Both the position numbers and the translations under genes were made by a program. Shown piece after piece: positions 25,959 to 33,630 of a stretch of 64,000 bases of DNA. Origin of the DNA: Butyrivibrio sp. AE3009 (GTDB lineage: Bacteria > Bacillota > Clostridia > Lachnospirales > Lachnospiraceae); NCBI RefSeq assembly GCF_000420845.1, contig NZ_ATVS01000004.1, positions 1 through 64,000 of the forward strand. Direction: 5' to 3'. The notes beneath the pieces were generated by a model. The model saw only the letters and a program-made list of their open reading frames with translations. It did no database searches and was not told the origin of the DNA. The number at the start of each line of letters is the position of its first letter. The first letter of the stretch is position 1.

Positions 25959-26723
25959 TTAAATCCCATACATGTTCTTGGCGTTCTCAAGGGTGATGCG
26001 TTCCACCTCTTCCTTGGAAATGCCCTTGATCCGGGCAATCTCTTCCACCACGTAGGGAATGTAGGTGGAATTGTTGCGCTTGCCGCGATAAGGCTCAGGA
26101 GCAAGATACGGACAATCGGTCTCAAGAAGGATCCTGTCCATGGGAGTGACCTCAACCACTTCCCGCATCTTACGGCCGTTCTTAAATGTAACAACGCCGC
26201 CGATGCCTATATAGAAGCCCATATTAAGGCATATCTTCGCAATCTCCGCAGAATAGGAAAAACAGTGTACCACGCCGCCAATTTCCTCGGCATGGGCTTC
26301 CTTCATGATGTTGATCGTATCCTCTGCTGCCTCCCTGGAATGAATGATAACGGGAAGTCTCTGCTCTCTGGCAAGATCCAGCTGTCTTCTGAACCACTTC
26401 TTCTGAATATCCCTTGAGGGCTCAGGCCAGTGATAATCAAGTCCGATCTCACCGATGGCAACGCATCTGCCATCCTCACTCCACTCCCGAAGGAGCTCTA
26501 TATTATCTTCATTCAGCTCAGCGCTGTCACTGGGATGTACACCCACAGCTGCATATACAAAATCATATCTATGTGCCAGATCAAGGGAGTTCCTTGTAGT
26601 CTCAAGGTTAGCCCCAACGTTGACTATACAACCTATTCCGGCATCCTTCATAGACGCAAGAAGCGCCTCTCTGTCTTCATCAAAAGCCTCATCATCATAA
26701 TGGGCATGTGTATCAAAAATCAT
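25959..26723 (-). CDS. tatD: TatD-family metal-dependent deoxyribonuclease
   Basis: This 254-residue TIM-barrel hydrolase opens with MIFDTHAHYDDEAF, where the HxH pair binds metal. IGEIGLDYHW supplies the metal-bridging Glu, IIHSREA and VHCFS the further histidines, and LLETDCPYLAP the final Asp. ATG 26723 follows GGAGGATAAT; the 15 extra codons upstream in the frame are not supported. TatD acts as a 3'-5' DNase/AP-type nuclease in the cytoplasm. It is co-transcribed with rsmA. Confidence 0.96.
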   Translation of the reverse strand: MIFDTHAHYDDEAFDEDREALLASMKDAGIGCIVNVGANLETTRNSLDLAHRYDFVYAAVGVHPSDSAELNEDNIELLREWSEDGRCVAIGEIGLDYHWPEPSRDIQKKWFRRQLDLAREQRLPVIIHSREAAEDTINIMKEAHAEEIGGVVHCFSYSAEIAKICLNMGFYIGIGGVVTFKNGRKMREVVEVTPMDRILLETDCPYLAPEPYRGKRNNSTYIPYVVEEIARIKGISKEEVERITLENAKNMYGI

Positions 26724-26945
26724 ATTATCCTCCAAATTACCATATATAAAATACCACAAAATCCGCACAAATCACAGTATTTATGTGGGATGAATTCGCC
26801 CTTTGGAAGATTAAAAATGACTATTACAGATATTCTCAGTCCAAAAATATGGAAACTATCAAAAAATTATTCATCTCCAAAGCCTTGTAATTACTGGCTT
26901 TTATAAAAAACTAATAAAAAAATTAAAATTTTTTCAAAAAAGTGC
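26724..26945. other. A/T-rich intergenic region, no gene
   Basis: Between the divergent tatD and tRNA-Lys there is only A/T-rich sequence. A minus-strand pair TTGTGC - 16 nt - TATATA just upstream of tatD could be its promoter. I see no open frame with a ribosome binding site and no clear hairpin. Confidence 0.5.
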
Positions 26946-26974
26946 TTGCAATCTCCTTCTGAGCGTAGTATAGT
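26946..26974 (+). promoter_or_regulatory. Promoter of tRNA-Lys
   Basis: TTGCAA (26946-26951), a 17-nt spacer and TATAGT (26969-26974) lie about 45 nt before the tRNA. Confidence 0.75.
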
Positions 26975-27019
26975 ATCACTTGTCGTTAAGACATGGCACC
27001 GCCACTAAATAATAAAAAT

Positions 27020-27092
27020 GCGCTGCTAGCTCAGTTGGTAGAGCACCTGACTCTTAATCAGGTTGTCCAGGGTTCGAGACCCTGGCAGCGCA
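27020..27092 (+). tRNA. tRNA-Lys (anticodon CUU)
   Basis: The 73-nt gene has acceptor GCGCTGC paired with GCAGCGC, TA at positions 8-9, D-arm GCTC, anticodon loop CTCTTAA and T-loop GGTTCGAGACC. The discriminator is A and CCA is not encoded. Confidence 0.95.
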
Positions 27093-27164
27093 CGCCGAGT
27101 ACTGTTTTCGTAGGTATATCCTATGGGGATGGTACTTTCTTTTTGCGCGTAAATAGAGCCATGC

Positions 27165-27230
27165 AAAAAGAGATACATGCATTCGCCGTGGGAGCTTGCT
27201 CACTAAGGTGAATGTATGTATCTCTTTTTA
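27165..27230 (+). terminator. Long branched terminator after tRNA-Lys
   Basis: AAAGAGATACATGCATTCGCC pairs with GGTGAATGTATGTATCTCTTT with few mismatches, and the inner part forms GTGGGAGC/GCTCAC. TTTTTA follows. The long stem is unusual for a tRNA terminator. Confidence 0.75.
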
Positions 27231-27245
27231 TACGGCGAAGCCGCG

Positions 27246-27325
27246 ACAACGAGGAAGTCTGCTTTTTAGACTTCCGAGTCTGTCGGCATGGCGGAATAGT
27301 GGGTATCACCCCACTCAATTCGCCC
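27246..27325. other. Two further hairpins between tRNA-Lys and the next gene
   Basis: GGAAGTCT (27253-27260) pairs with AGACTTCC (27268-27275), and outer CGACA/TGTCG extend it. Next, AGTGGG (27298-27303) pairs with CCCACT (27310-27315), extended by GCGGAAT/ATTCGCC. The second hairpin overlaps the stop codon of the minus-strand gene at 27315 and may end its transcript. Confidence 0.55.
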
Positions 27326-27785
27326 TAATATCAATCCCCCAGCAAAACGGCGCAATTCCATCACCCCACGTATACACCAGATAGTACTTTCCATCCGACA
27401 CATCCGCATCTATCGTGTCATCAAATCCAAAGTTTCTCTCAATTTCCTCCAGATTCTGGCTCTCCTGCTTCTGTACCAGAAGATCATACTTCCCTTTTCT
27501 ATACGCACTGTAATGCTCTTCTATATCTTCAATCGACAGATCAGAATGAAGCAAAACCGCACCGTAATACTGCATTTTATTGCCATTTCCGTTCAGATTT
27601 CCCGCCAGATAAAACGTCTCAGAGATTTCCGTCTGCTCCGGAAGCGGTAAATTTTTAATCCTGTTCATATCTTGCTTTGCAGCAAAATCGTTCATTAATG
27701 GCGGGATAAAGATATTAACTACAAATAACGCAATTAAGCCTATACATATTACTATAAATACTACGATGCTCCTGCTTTTTTTCAT
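27315..27785 (-). CDS. Hypothetical membrane-anchored protein
   Basis: The 156-residue protein has one N-terminal transmembrane helix (IVVFIVICIGLIALFVV), with the remainder outside. The soluble part has the central phrase FYLAGNLNGNGNKMQYYGAVLL and ends in YLVYTWGDGIAPFCWG. I recognise no family. It is the last gene of a minus-strand group with a lipoprotein and a WXG100-like/CHAP protein, suggesting a cell-envelope role. Confidence 0.65.
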   Translation of the reverse strand: MKKSRSIVVFIVICIGLIALFVVNIFIPPLMNDFAAKQDMNRIKNLPLPEQTEISETFYLAGNLNGNGNKMQYYGAVLLHSDLSIEDIEEHYSAYRKGKYDLLVQKQESQNLEEIERNFGFDDTIDADVSDGKYYLVYTWGDGIAPFCWGIDIRAN

Positions 27786-27822
27786 TATCCATTTGCCTCT
27801 TCAAAATGTTTACGGGGATTCA

Positions 27823-29025
27823 TCACCCATAAAAATTCTTAATCTCATCCGGATGCGCCGAAAGGAACTCTATTACATTCTCCGCAGTAACATCACTGAC
27901 ATTCTCACCAATCCAATCAGTAATAGTTTCCATGCCATAGTCTCCGTAGCTGAAATTACCCCATCCATCAACATAGCCGCTAAGAAGTACAGCAACCGCA
28001 TCGCCGCCTCGTGACATGATAACGATCATATCCTCTGCTCCATCTTTGTCCACATCACAGATTGCAATATCATCCACACTGTCAAACTCAGCAGAATCCC
28101 CAACATTTCTTCTGGGGTATACTGTCTGAACAACTGCATTATCTTTGATAATCTCAATATTAGGTCCAAGACCTGTATATTTTACTCCGCAGAAGGTGGT
28201 CTCTCCGCTATCAGTCACAGGAGCCGCAATGATCTTATCTGCTCCTTTTTCCCACAGTTCGCGGTTTGCGGCAAACAGATACTGATCAGGTGAATCCGCT
28301 CTTTGGATCATCGTTAAGCATCTTTCATTGTCATGCATACCATCATTTACGACAACCTGCACCGTATCACCATTTTTAACGCCTTCTGTACAGGTTACCT
28401 GGCTATAATTTGTATCACTTACCTGATGAAAAAGAATGTCAGAATCTTCTACATATGTATATCTCACCAAAGATACATCAAAATTCTTAATCCCCGTCTT
28501 GGCTTCCACAAAGTCTCTGACATCCTGTCCTGAAAGGGCTACGAGATCATATTCAACAGAGTCAAAAAACTCATCTGCCTCAAGATAAGCATCCAGATCT
28601 TCCTGTGAATACTCGCAGTTCTCAATACCGGCTCCGTTATAAAGCACAGATGCCCAGTTTATCTTGTCCGGCGATTCATATGACACAGTGGCAAAACCAT
28701 TATTATCCCGCTGGTTTAAATATGACTGGAAAAAACTGAGCTCATCTTCCGTAAGCTTTTCTCCATCCATAAGCTTAAAGCCTTCATGCTCAGGTTCTGC
28801 TTCCGATGCGTCTGCTATAACCGTTTCCTGCTCCTGAAGCGGCTCGGAACTGCCTTCTTCAGAATTATCCATTGTCACATCAATAAGGTCTGTAATGACA
28901 TTTCCGGTATCACCATTATCTGCATTATCCTGCGCTCTATCTGCAGTATTTATGCCGTTACATCCTGTCATGATCATAGACATTGCCATCACTCCGGCAA
29001 CGGCCGTTACAAATCTCTTTTTCAT
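27823..29025 (-). CDS. Putative lipoprotein with FG-GAP/VCBS-like C-terminal repeat
   Basis: The 400-residue protein has a lipoprotein signal peptide ending in MTGC, a disordered acidic stretch (about 25-75) and a globular domain. Near residue 340, AICDVDKDGAEDMIV is a calcium-binding loop of the FG-GAP/VCBS type. Beyond surface attachment the role is unknown. It lies 20 bp after the CHAP gene and is probably in the same transcript. Confidence 0.7.
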   Translation of the reverse strand: MKKRFVTAVAGVMAMSMIMTGCNGINTADRAQDNADNGDTGNVITDLIDVTMDNSEEGSSEPLQEQETVIADASEAEPEHEGFKLMDGEKLTEDELSFFQSYLNQRDNNGFATVSYESPDKINWASVLYNGAGIENCEYSQEDLDAYLEADEFFDSVEYDLVALSGQDVRDFVEAKTGIKNFDVSLVRYTYVEDSDILFHQVSDTNYSQVTCTEGVKNGDTVQVVVNDGMHDNERCLTMIQRADSPDQYLFAANRELWEKGADKIIAAPVTDSGETTFCGVKYTGLGPNIEIIKDNAVVQTVYPRRNVGDSAEFDSVDDIAICDVDKDGAEDMIVIMSRGGDAVAVLLSGYVDGWGNFSYGDYGMETITDWIGENVSDVTAENVIEFLSAHPDEIKNFYG

Positions 29026-29045
29026 AATATCTCCTCTGTTACTCT

Positions 29046-30089
29046 TTATCTATCACCATTAGTTCCGGTTCCTTGTACCGGAGATGCCTCCAGGTTGTTG
29101 GAATATGAGGTCTTGCCCTCTCGATCCATCTCAATAACTCCGCTGACTTCCTTCCTGAACTCATCCATAGAATTGAAGGTGCGGCTCTTAACCTGCTGTC
29201 CCCTATTTCCCTCAATGGTCTTAATGGTTACCGTTCCATCCGGATTCTGCACTACACTGCTGATAAATCCCACATGTCCTGATTTATCATTTGGATTGTT
29301 CGGATAGTTTCGTTTATAAAAAATATCACCCGGTTTAGGAACATAATTGGCGGTTTCAGCTTTGCTGAAATCCCTATAAAGGCCCTTCTCATCTGCATCT
29401 ACCATCATGTCATAAGTTACTGCTGTGGGCTTAAGCGTTGTATCTCCTGACATGAACAGACACCAGGAAACAAAGGATGCACACCAGGGCTGGTTATCAG
29501 AACCCGTATATAATCCAAAGGGAGTCTTATTTCCCCATTGGCCTTGATCATTCTTGCCCTCAGTAAATCCATTCTGAGCAATAGCCCACTCCAGCCAGTC
29601 ATCTTTATGTACAACTCGCTTTGAACCATCAAGATCCAACGGATCCTCATTACCATATTGGCCGCTTAATTTTTCATATACTTTTTTCTGCTCATCGGTA
29701 AGCTCGGTCGGCTCAGGTGTTGCATTTCCTCCGTTTTGAGGATCGTTGTTATTCCCGCCAGTGCCACCGGGAGCTGTACCACCACCGCCATCATTGATTA
29801 CAACCGTAAATGGGCGGCTAATTGATGCCGCTATATTACTCTCTGCGTCTTTATACGCAGCAACGATCCTCTTCTGTCCATCACTCAGCTTCTCCAATTT
29901 GACGCTGTGTGATCTGATATTCTGAGATACCATCTCCAGAGAGGGCTTTATATCCCAAAGGCTTGAATCCAGTTCAGAAATAATTGTGTCTACTTCCTTG
30001 GCCAATCCATCCAAATGCACCGATGCCTGACTCATCTGATCTGCTGCCTGTAAAACAGAATCCGGCTTAATACTGAACTTTGTTCCCAT
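29046..30089 (-). CDS. WXG100-like N-terminal domain fused to CHAP amidase/peptidase
   Basis: Residues about 1-95 form a helical hairpin like WXG100/ESX proteins, with an LWD turn in the middle. A G/N/P-rich linker follows (about 105-125). The C-terminal CHAP domain has its catalytic cysteine in QPWCASFVSWCL (near residue 205) and its histidine in KSGHVGFIS; TIEGNRG supplies the third polar residue. This is the architecture of a type VII-secreted peptidoglycan hydrolase, but no EssC-type motor is in the window. ATG 30089 follows GGAGG. Its promoter has an upstream direct-repeat box (30157-30196). Secretion route and target are inferred. Confidence 0.78.
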   Translation of the reverse strand: MGTKFSIKPDSVLQAADQMSQASVHLDGLAKEVDTIISELDSSLWDIKPSLEMVSQNIRSHSVKLEKLSDGQKRIVAAYKDAESNIAASISRPFTVVINDGGGGTAPGGTGGNNNDPQNGGNATPEPTELTDEQKKVYEKLSGQYGNEDPLDLDGSKRVVHKDDWLEWAIAQNGFTEGKNDQGQWGNKTPFGLYTGSDNQPWCASFVSWCLFMSGDTTLKPTAVTYDMMVDADEKGLYRDFSKAETANYVPKPGDIFYKRNYPNNPNDKSGHVGFISSVVQNPDGTVTIKTIEGNRGQQVKSRTFNSMDEFRKEVSGVIEMDREGKTSYSNNLEASPVQGTGTNGDR

Positions 30090-30126
30090 ACATATTTCCT
30101 CCATTTAATACGATCATGTTGCCTAA

Positions 30127-30132
30127 ACTATA
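30127..30132 (-). promoter_or_regulatory. -10 element (TATAGT) of the CHAP gene, no good -35
   Basis: TATAGT lies about 38 nt before the ATG. The hexamer 17 nt upstream is CAACAT, a poor -35, which fits promoters that need an activator bound next to the polymerase. Confidence 0.55.
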
Positions 30133-30156
30133 ACAGATATGGCAGGAAAATGTTGT

Positions 30157-30196
30157 TTTTCTGACAAATGGTATCTGAAATCGGACGAATTGCATT
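30157..30196 (-). promoter_or_regulatory. Direct-repeat activator-type box, copy 1
   Basis: On the minus strand ATTCGTCCG and ATTTGTCAG are 21 nt apart, followed by AAAA. The box ends 24 nt before the -10. A 40-nt sequence with 30 identical positions and the same distance to a -10 lies at 43292-43331. The layout (two 9-bp direct repeats with a 12-bp gap) is that of LytTR-type regulators. The box runs up to the stop codon of the upstream small gene. Confidence 0.6.
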
Positions 30197-30401
30197 ATTT
30201 GGTTTTAATGAACATTCCGATTCCGCCGGCGATCGCTCCGCCCACAACCATGGCAAAAGCCTCTATCGCAGCCTTACCCTGCTGCTCATCCGTCGGATTC
30301 ACCTCCAGAGATCCTGTATAAAGGTACATTACTCCGGTCAGTATCAGTATCACTGCCGTAATCAACAATCCAAACTTCACTATCTTCAGAACAGTATTCA
30401 T
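30195..30401 (-). CDS. Small two-helix membrane protein
   Basis: The protein of 68 residues has two hydrophobic helices (LLITAVILILTGVMYLY and the alanine/glycine-rich MVVGGAIAGGIGMFI) joined by a polar loop. GGAGGCAAAG precedes ATG 30401; the frame extends 7 codons further without support. I recognise no family. It precedes the WXG100-like/CHAP gene in the same direction. Confidence 0.65.
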   Translation of the reverse strand: MNTVLKIVKFGLLITAVILILTGVMYLYTGSLEVNPTDEQQGKAAIEAFAMVVGGAIAGGIGMFIKTK

Positions 30402-30480
30402 CTTTGCCTCCATTATCCACAAAATTGTTCTAGCACTTACATAATATCATGGACACCGGTAGCAGACATTACTTCGCTTA

Positions 30481-31257
30481 TTAATCCCACCAGAAATACC
30501 ATATCTTAGATACTTCAAGGCTTGCTGCCACTTCACTTATAGTACCGGTTCTCGTTCCCTGATCTACTCTGTCGGGGCAAAATGCATAATGCTCTTTAGC
30601 AAGTTCCAATGCATCACCGGCGCTTACGCACTCAAGTACTGACATTTCCATGATTTCGTGGGTAATAGTAACAGGAACCGCACCATACTTTTCAAACCAG
30701 TATTTGCAAACGGATACCATCTTATCCGGGTTAGGGCACTCATTCCATCCGCCAAAAGGAAGGTAGGCAACAACCTCCCAGGGATTGGTTGTGGGCACTT
30801 CAAAAATTATTGTCTCTAACGTGTCAGGTGCTCCGAATTCCATAAAAGCGGTCACATGATTTATTGCATCCGGCTCATCATCAAATTCGCCGACGTACTC
30901 TTCTTCTGACATCGAGGTGTCATCCAGCATTTCCTCATAGCACTCATGAAGAAATTTCTTGCCTTCTTCAGAAGAGGCTCCGCGAATCGTATCCTCAAAA
31001 GAGTATTCCTCGTCCTCAAAAATTTCCCAGTACTCTTCCAGCGTTTCGTCAACAGGAACAATAACCGGAGTGAATCCTTTCTCTTTTCCCTCGCGAAGCT
31101 TCTCTTCGTACCTCTTCATTATGTCTGAGTGGTTGCTTCCTTCAGGAAATACCTCATAGGGAAATTTACACTTTTCCACCATCTCACGAGCTGTATCGCT
31201 CATAGCCTGAGGCTGATCTCCATTATTTGAGCCGCGCTTAAAAAAATCGATTATCAT
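30481..31257 (-). CDS. DUF4253-family protein
   Basis: The 258-residue soluble protein ends in the DUF4253 pattern: WEVVAYLPFGGWNECP, then YWFEKYGAVPVTITHEIMEM and YAFCPDRVDQGT. The family is common near immunity and contact-toxin genes in Firmicutes but its biochemistry is unknown. The N-terminal part is acidic. AAGGAGG precedes the ATG, and a clear promoter lies at 31318-31346. Confidence 0.8.
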   Translation of the reverse strand: MIIDFFKRGSNNGDQPQAMSDTAREMVEKCKFPYEVFPEGSNHSDIMKRYEEKLREGKEKGFTPVIVPVDETLEEYWEIFEDEEYSFEDTIRGASSEEGKKFLHECYEEMLDDTSMSEEEYVGEFDDEPDAINHVTAFMEFGAPDTLETIIFEVPTTNPWEVVAYLPFGGWNECPNPDKMVSVCKYWFEKYGAVPVTITHEIMEMSVLECVSAGDALELAKEHYAFCPDRVDQGTRTGTISEVAASLEVSKIWYFWWD

Positions 31258-31317
31258 CTGTCATCCTCCTTGCAATACCTTTTTCCGTAATTGTGTTTCC
31301 TCACACAGTTTGCCTAA

Positions 31318-31346
31318 ATTATATAGTTGGACTGCGCAGCGCTCAA
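31318..31346 (-). promoter_or_regulatory. Promoter of the DUF4253 gene
   Basis: The minus strand has TTGAGC (31341-31346), 17 nt, and a perfect TATAAT (31318-31323), about 60 nt upstream of the ATG. Confidence 0.75.
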
Positions 31347-31390
31347 TAATTCATAGGATGAATTAAAGACCTGTATTTTCCGCTCTTTTC

Positions 31391-31429
31391 AAAAAAAGTT
31401 ACCACCTACCTTAAGTAAGTGGTAACTTA
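31391..31429 (-). terminator. Terminator of the MBL-fold gene
   Basis: The minus strand forms AGTTACCACTTAC/GTAGGTGGTAACT with a 5-nt loop, then TTTTTTT, starting 10 bp past the stop codon. Confidence 0.88.
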
Positions 31430-31438
31430 TATCAATTC

Positions 31439-32128
31439 TCATATCAGATAGAAGCCGCAATCATCGGTTGTATAGGACTTAACTTTATTTCCAAAAAGAT
31501 CAGCAATCTCATAGGATACCTCTCCAGCCCGTACCTTCTGCCAGGAAGCCTTGACCCTTGAGGCGTAATCACCCGGAAGTACGCACTCATCATGGGATGC
31601 GTAGATGGTGTCATATTCGTCCTCCAAAGCAATGAGCTTATCGAGAGATGCTTCATATAGATCAGGCTCTCTTTTGTCCCCAAACATGTAGATATGGCCC
31701 TTCTGCACAGAATCTCCGGCGATGAGGACGTGATTATTCACATCTAGAATTGCAACGCTACCTGCAGTGTGCCCCGGAATATGTATTATCCTAAGAGGTC
31801 TTCTGCCAAGGTCTATCACGTCACCATCTGCAATTGCATGCAGTTTGGTTCCCGGATATCTGTTACACACATCGCATTTGACATAGTCATCGGGGTGTAA
31901 ATAGATCTCGGAAAAAGCGCTTGTTCCTGAGGTATGATCCCCATCTCCGTGAGTGTTAAGAAGCATCAAAGGTTTGTCCGTAAGAGTAGCTGCCTGCTCC
32001 GCAGCATCCGGGCAATTCATTCCGCTGTCGATAAGAACTGCTTTTTCCTCACCGACCAGAAGAAAGAATCTTACAAAGCCGTCCTCAAAACTCCAGGTAT
32101 TCTCATTAAGCTGTATAACGTCTGCCAT
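31439..32128 (-). CDS. MBL-fold metallo-hydrolase
   Basis: The 229-residue protein is a metallo-beta-lactamase-fold hydrolase. NTHGDGDHTSG carries the HxxxDH metal motif, HIPGHTAGS the next histidine, and LIAGDSVQ the bridging Asp. The family includes glyoxalase II-like thioesterases and many uncharacterised hydrolases; the substrate is not evident. GGGGG upstream supports ATG 32128 rather than the frame start at 32143. Confidence 0.88.
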   Translation of the reverse strand: MADVIQLNENTWSFEDGFVRFFLLVGEEKAVLIDSGMNCPDAAEQAATLTDKPLMLLNTHGDGDHTSGTSAFSEIYLHPDDYVKCDVCNRYPGTKLHAIADGDVIDLGRRPLRIIHIPGHTAGSVAILDVNNHVLIAGDSVQKGHIYMFGDKREPDLYEASLDKLIALEDEYDTIYASHDECVLPGDYASRVKASWQKVRAGEVSYEIADLFGNKVKSYTTDDCGFYLI

Positions 32129-32176
32129 AAATTTTGCCCCCAATTCTTTTTTCTATATGTTGATTTCATTGTTTCA

Positions 32177-32725
32177 TCATTTTTGCATCAGCTCAGAACC
32201 GTGGTCCTTAAGCCATTTGCGCTTTTCCTTATAATCAGGAAGAACGCTCTCCACTAAAGCCCAGAACCTGTCTGAATGGTTCATTTCCTTTCGATGGCAA
32301 AGCTCATGAACTATCACGTAATCAACCACATCATCCGGCGCACGCATAAGCAAACAGTTAAAATTAAGATTTCCCTGCCCTGAGCAACTTCCCCAGCGGC
32401 TCTTTTGCATCCTTATGGTAATGCGGTTGTAGTCAACGCCAAGGACCTTGGCGTATCTATCTACCTTTGGAGGAATAACTCTTTTTGCCCTGGTTGTAAG
32501 GAGCTTGATATCCTGTGGTGTCAACAACTGGCCCTGTGGCTGGTTCTCCTGCCTCTCCTGCATCTTCCGAAGGCTCTTATCGATCCAATCCGCCTTCTCC
32601 CCTATAAACCCATTTATCTCCTTCTCAGGCATTTTCATAGGAGCTCTTACGATAACCCGCAGATCCCTCGTCACCTCTATAGCTAATGATTTTCTATTAC
32701 TTCTTATTAACTCTATTTTGTCCAT
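32177..32725 (-). CDS. YgjP/M48-type zinc metallopeptidase
   Basis: The 182-residue protein has the DUF45/WSS1-like pattern: KSRWGSCSGQGNLNFNCLL, then VIVHELCHRKEMNHSDRFW with the HExxH zinc site. The N-terminal half is beta-rich (VTRDLRVIVRAP) as in YgjP. Members are cytoplasmic zinc proteases, some linked to DNA repair or type I restriction loci. No such neighbour is present here, so its role is open. Confidence 0.9.
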   Translation of the reverse strand: MDKIELIRSNRKSLAIEVTRDLRVIVRAPMKMPEKEINGFIGEKADWIDKSLRKMQERQENQPQGQLLTPQDIKLLTTRAKRVIPPKVDRYAKVLGVDYNRITIRMQKSRWGSCSGQGNLNFNCLLMRAPDDVVDYVIVHELCHRKEMNHSDRFWALVESVLPDYKEKRKWLKDHGSELMQK

Positions 32726-33101
32726 ACCTGAATTATATCAAACTGCAAGAATAAAGTTGCAACCTTCTTGAATCCCATTCTATTTCAAACGATCTATCAC
32801 CTTCTTTTCAACTTGCTTTATATCTAACGGCACCAATTCTGATTCCATAGAAAACAATAATGTTTCTCCTATTACAAGTCCGCTCTTTTCATATGCGTGT
32901 AGTCACCCCCGCAACGCAACACGCAGAAACACCAGCTTCGTTCATACGCATGTTGTTGCCCGCGCTCGCACCAATAATTTCTTAGGAATCAGTGTGATCA
33001 GACAAATATGACCACAAAGTGATTATCTAGAATAATAAGAAACAAAGAGAATATACTCCTATTCCACTTATAAATCAAGGCTATTGTCCCTTTAAGGCAT
33101 C
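32726..33101. other. Intergenic region with gene remnant and near-repeats
   Basis: On the minus strand a frame of about 40 codons with stop at 32780 reads HAYEKSGLVIGETLLFSM and then ends in VEKKVIDRLK. It has a TGA just upstream and no start signal, so it may be a gene remnant. Two similar units (CATATGCGTGTAGTCACCC at 32890 and CATACGCATGTTGTTGCCC at 32943) lie 53 nt apart. I see nothing else. Confidence 0.35.
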
Positions 33102-33137
33102 AAAAAAACAGTGTATCGGATCATTTCCGATACACTG
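33102..33137 (-). terminator. Terminator of the suf operon
   Basis: CAGTGTATCGGA and TCCGATACACTG pair perfectly around a 5-nt loop and are followed on the minus strand by seven T. It lies about 50 bp past sufU. Confidence 0.92.
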
Positions 33138-33186
33138 CCTATTCATCGCAACCTTTATTTCAACATATAACGCTGTTGCCCAAATC

Positions 33187-33630
33187 TCATCCCTGCGCCT
33201 TCTCAGGATTCTCAAGCATCTCCTGCATTGTGTGCCATCCAAGCACCGCACACTTAACTCTGGCGGGCATGTGGGCCACATCCTGAAGGGCTGCTGCCTC
33301 ATCAAGTTCCTCAAGGCTAGCTTCGTCTGTAACTTCGCCCTTGATCATGCCCATAAAGGTGCCGGCAAGCTTGATCGCATCTTCCTTGGTTCTACCGATG
33401 ACCTGATCAGCCATCATATCAACAGATGCCTGGGAAATAGCACAACCGCTGCCTTCATACATGGCATCTGCTATCTTGCCGTCAACAATCTTGAGTGAAA
33501 GGGTAATATCATCGCCGCAGCTGGGATTGACGCCCCTAAGCACCAGGTCCGGTGCCTCCATCTTGCCCTTGTGAACAGGGTGAAGATTGTGCTCATTAAC
33601 TATTTCTCTGTATAACTGCTTAAGCTCCAT
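33187..33630 (-). CDS. sufU: SufU iron-sulfur cluster assembly sulfurtransferase/scaffold
   Basis: The 147-residue protein carries the three conserved cysteines of SufU in NPSCGDD, GSGCAISQAS and RVKCAVLGW, together with the insertion that separates SufU from IscU. In Firmicutes it takes persulfide sulfur from SufS through its bound zinc and passes it on to SufBCD. Its ATG lies 11 bp inside the end of sufS, so translation is coupled. Confidence 0.95.
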   Translation of the reverse strand: MELKQLYREIVNEHNLHPVHKGKMEAPDLVLRGVNPSCGDDITLSLKIVDGKIADAMYEGSGCAISQASVDMMADQVIGRTKEDAIKLAGTFMGMIKGEVTDEASLEELDEAAALQDVAHMPARVKCAVLGWHTMQEMLENPEKAQG

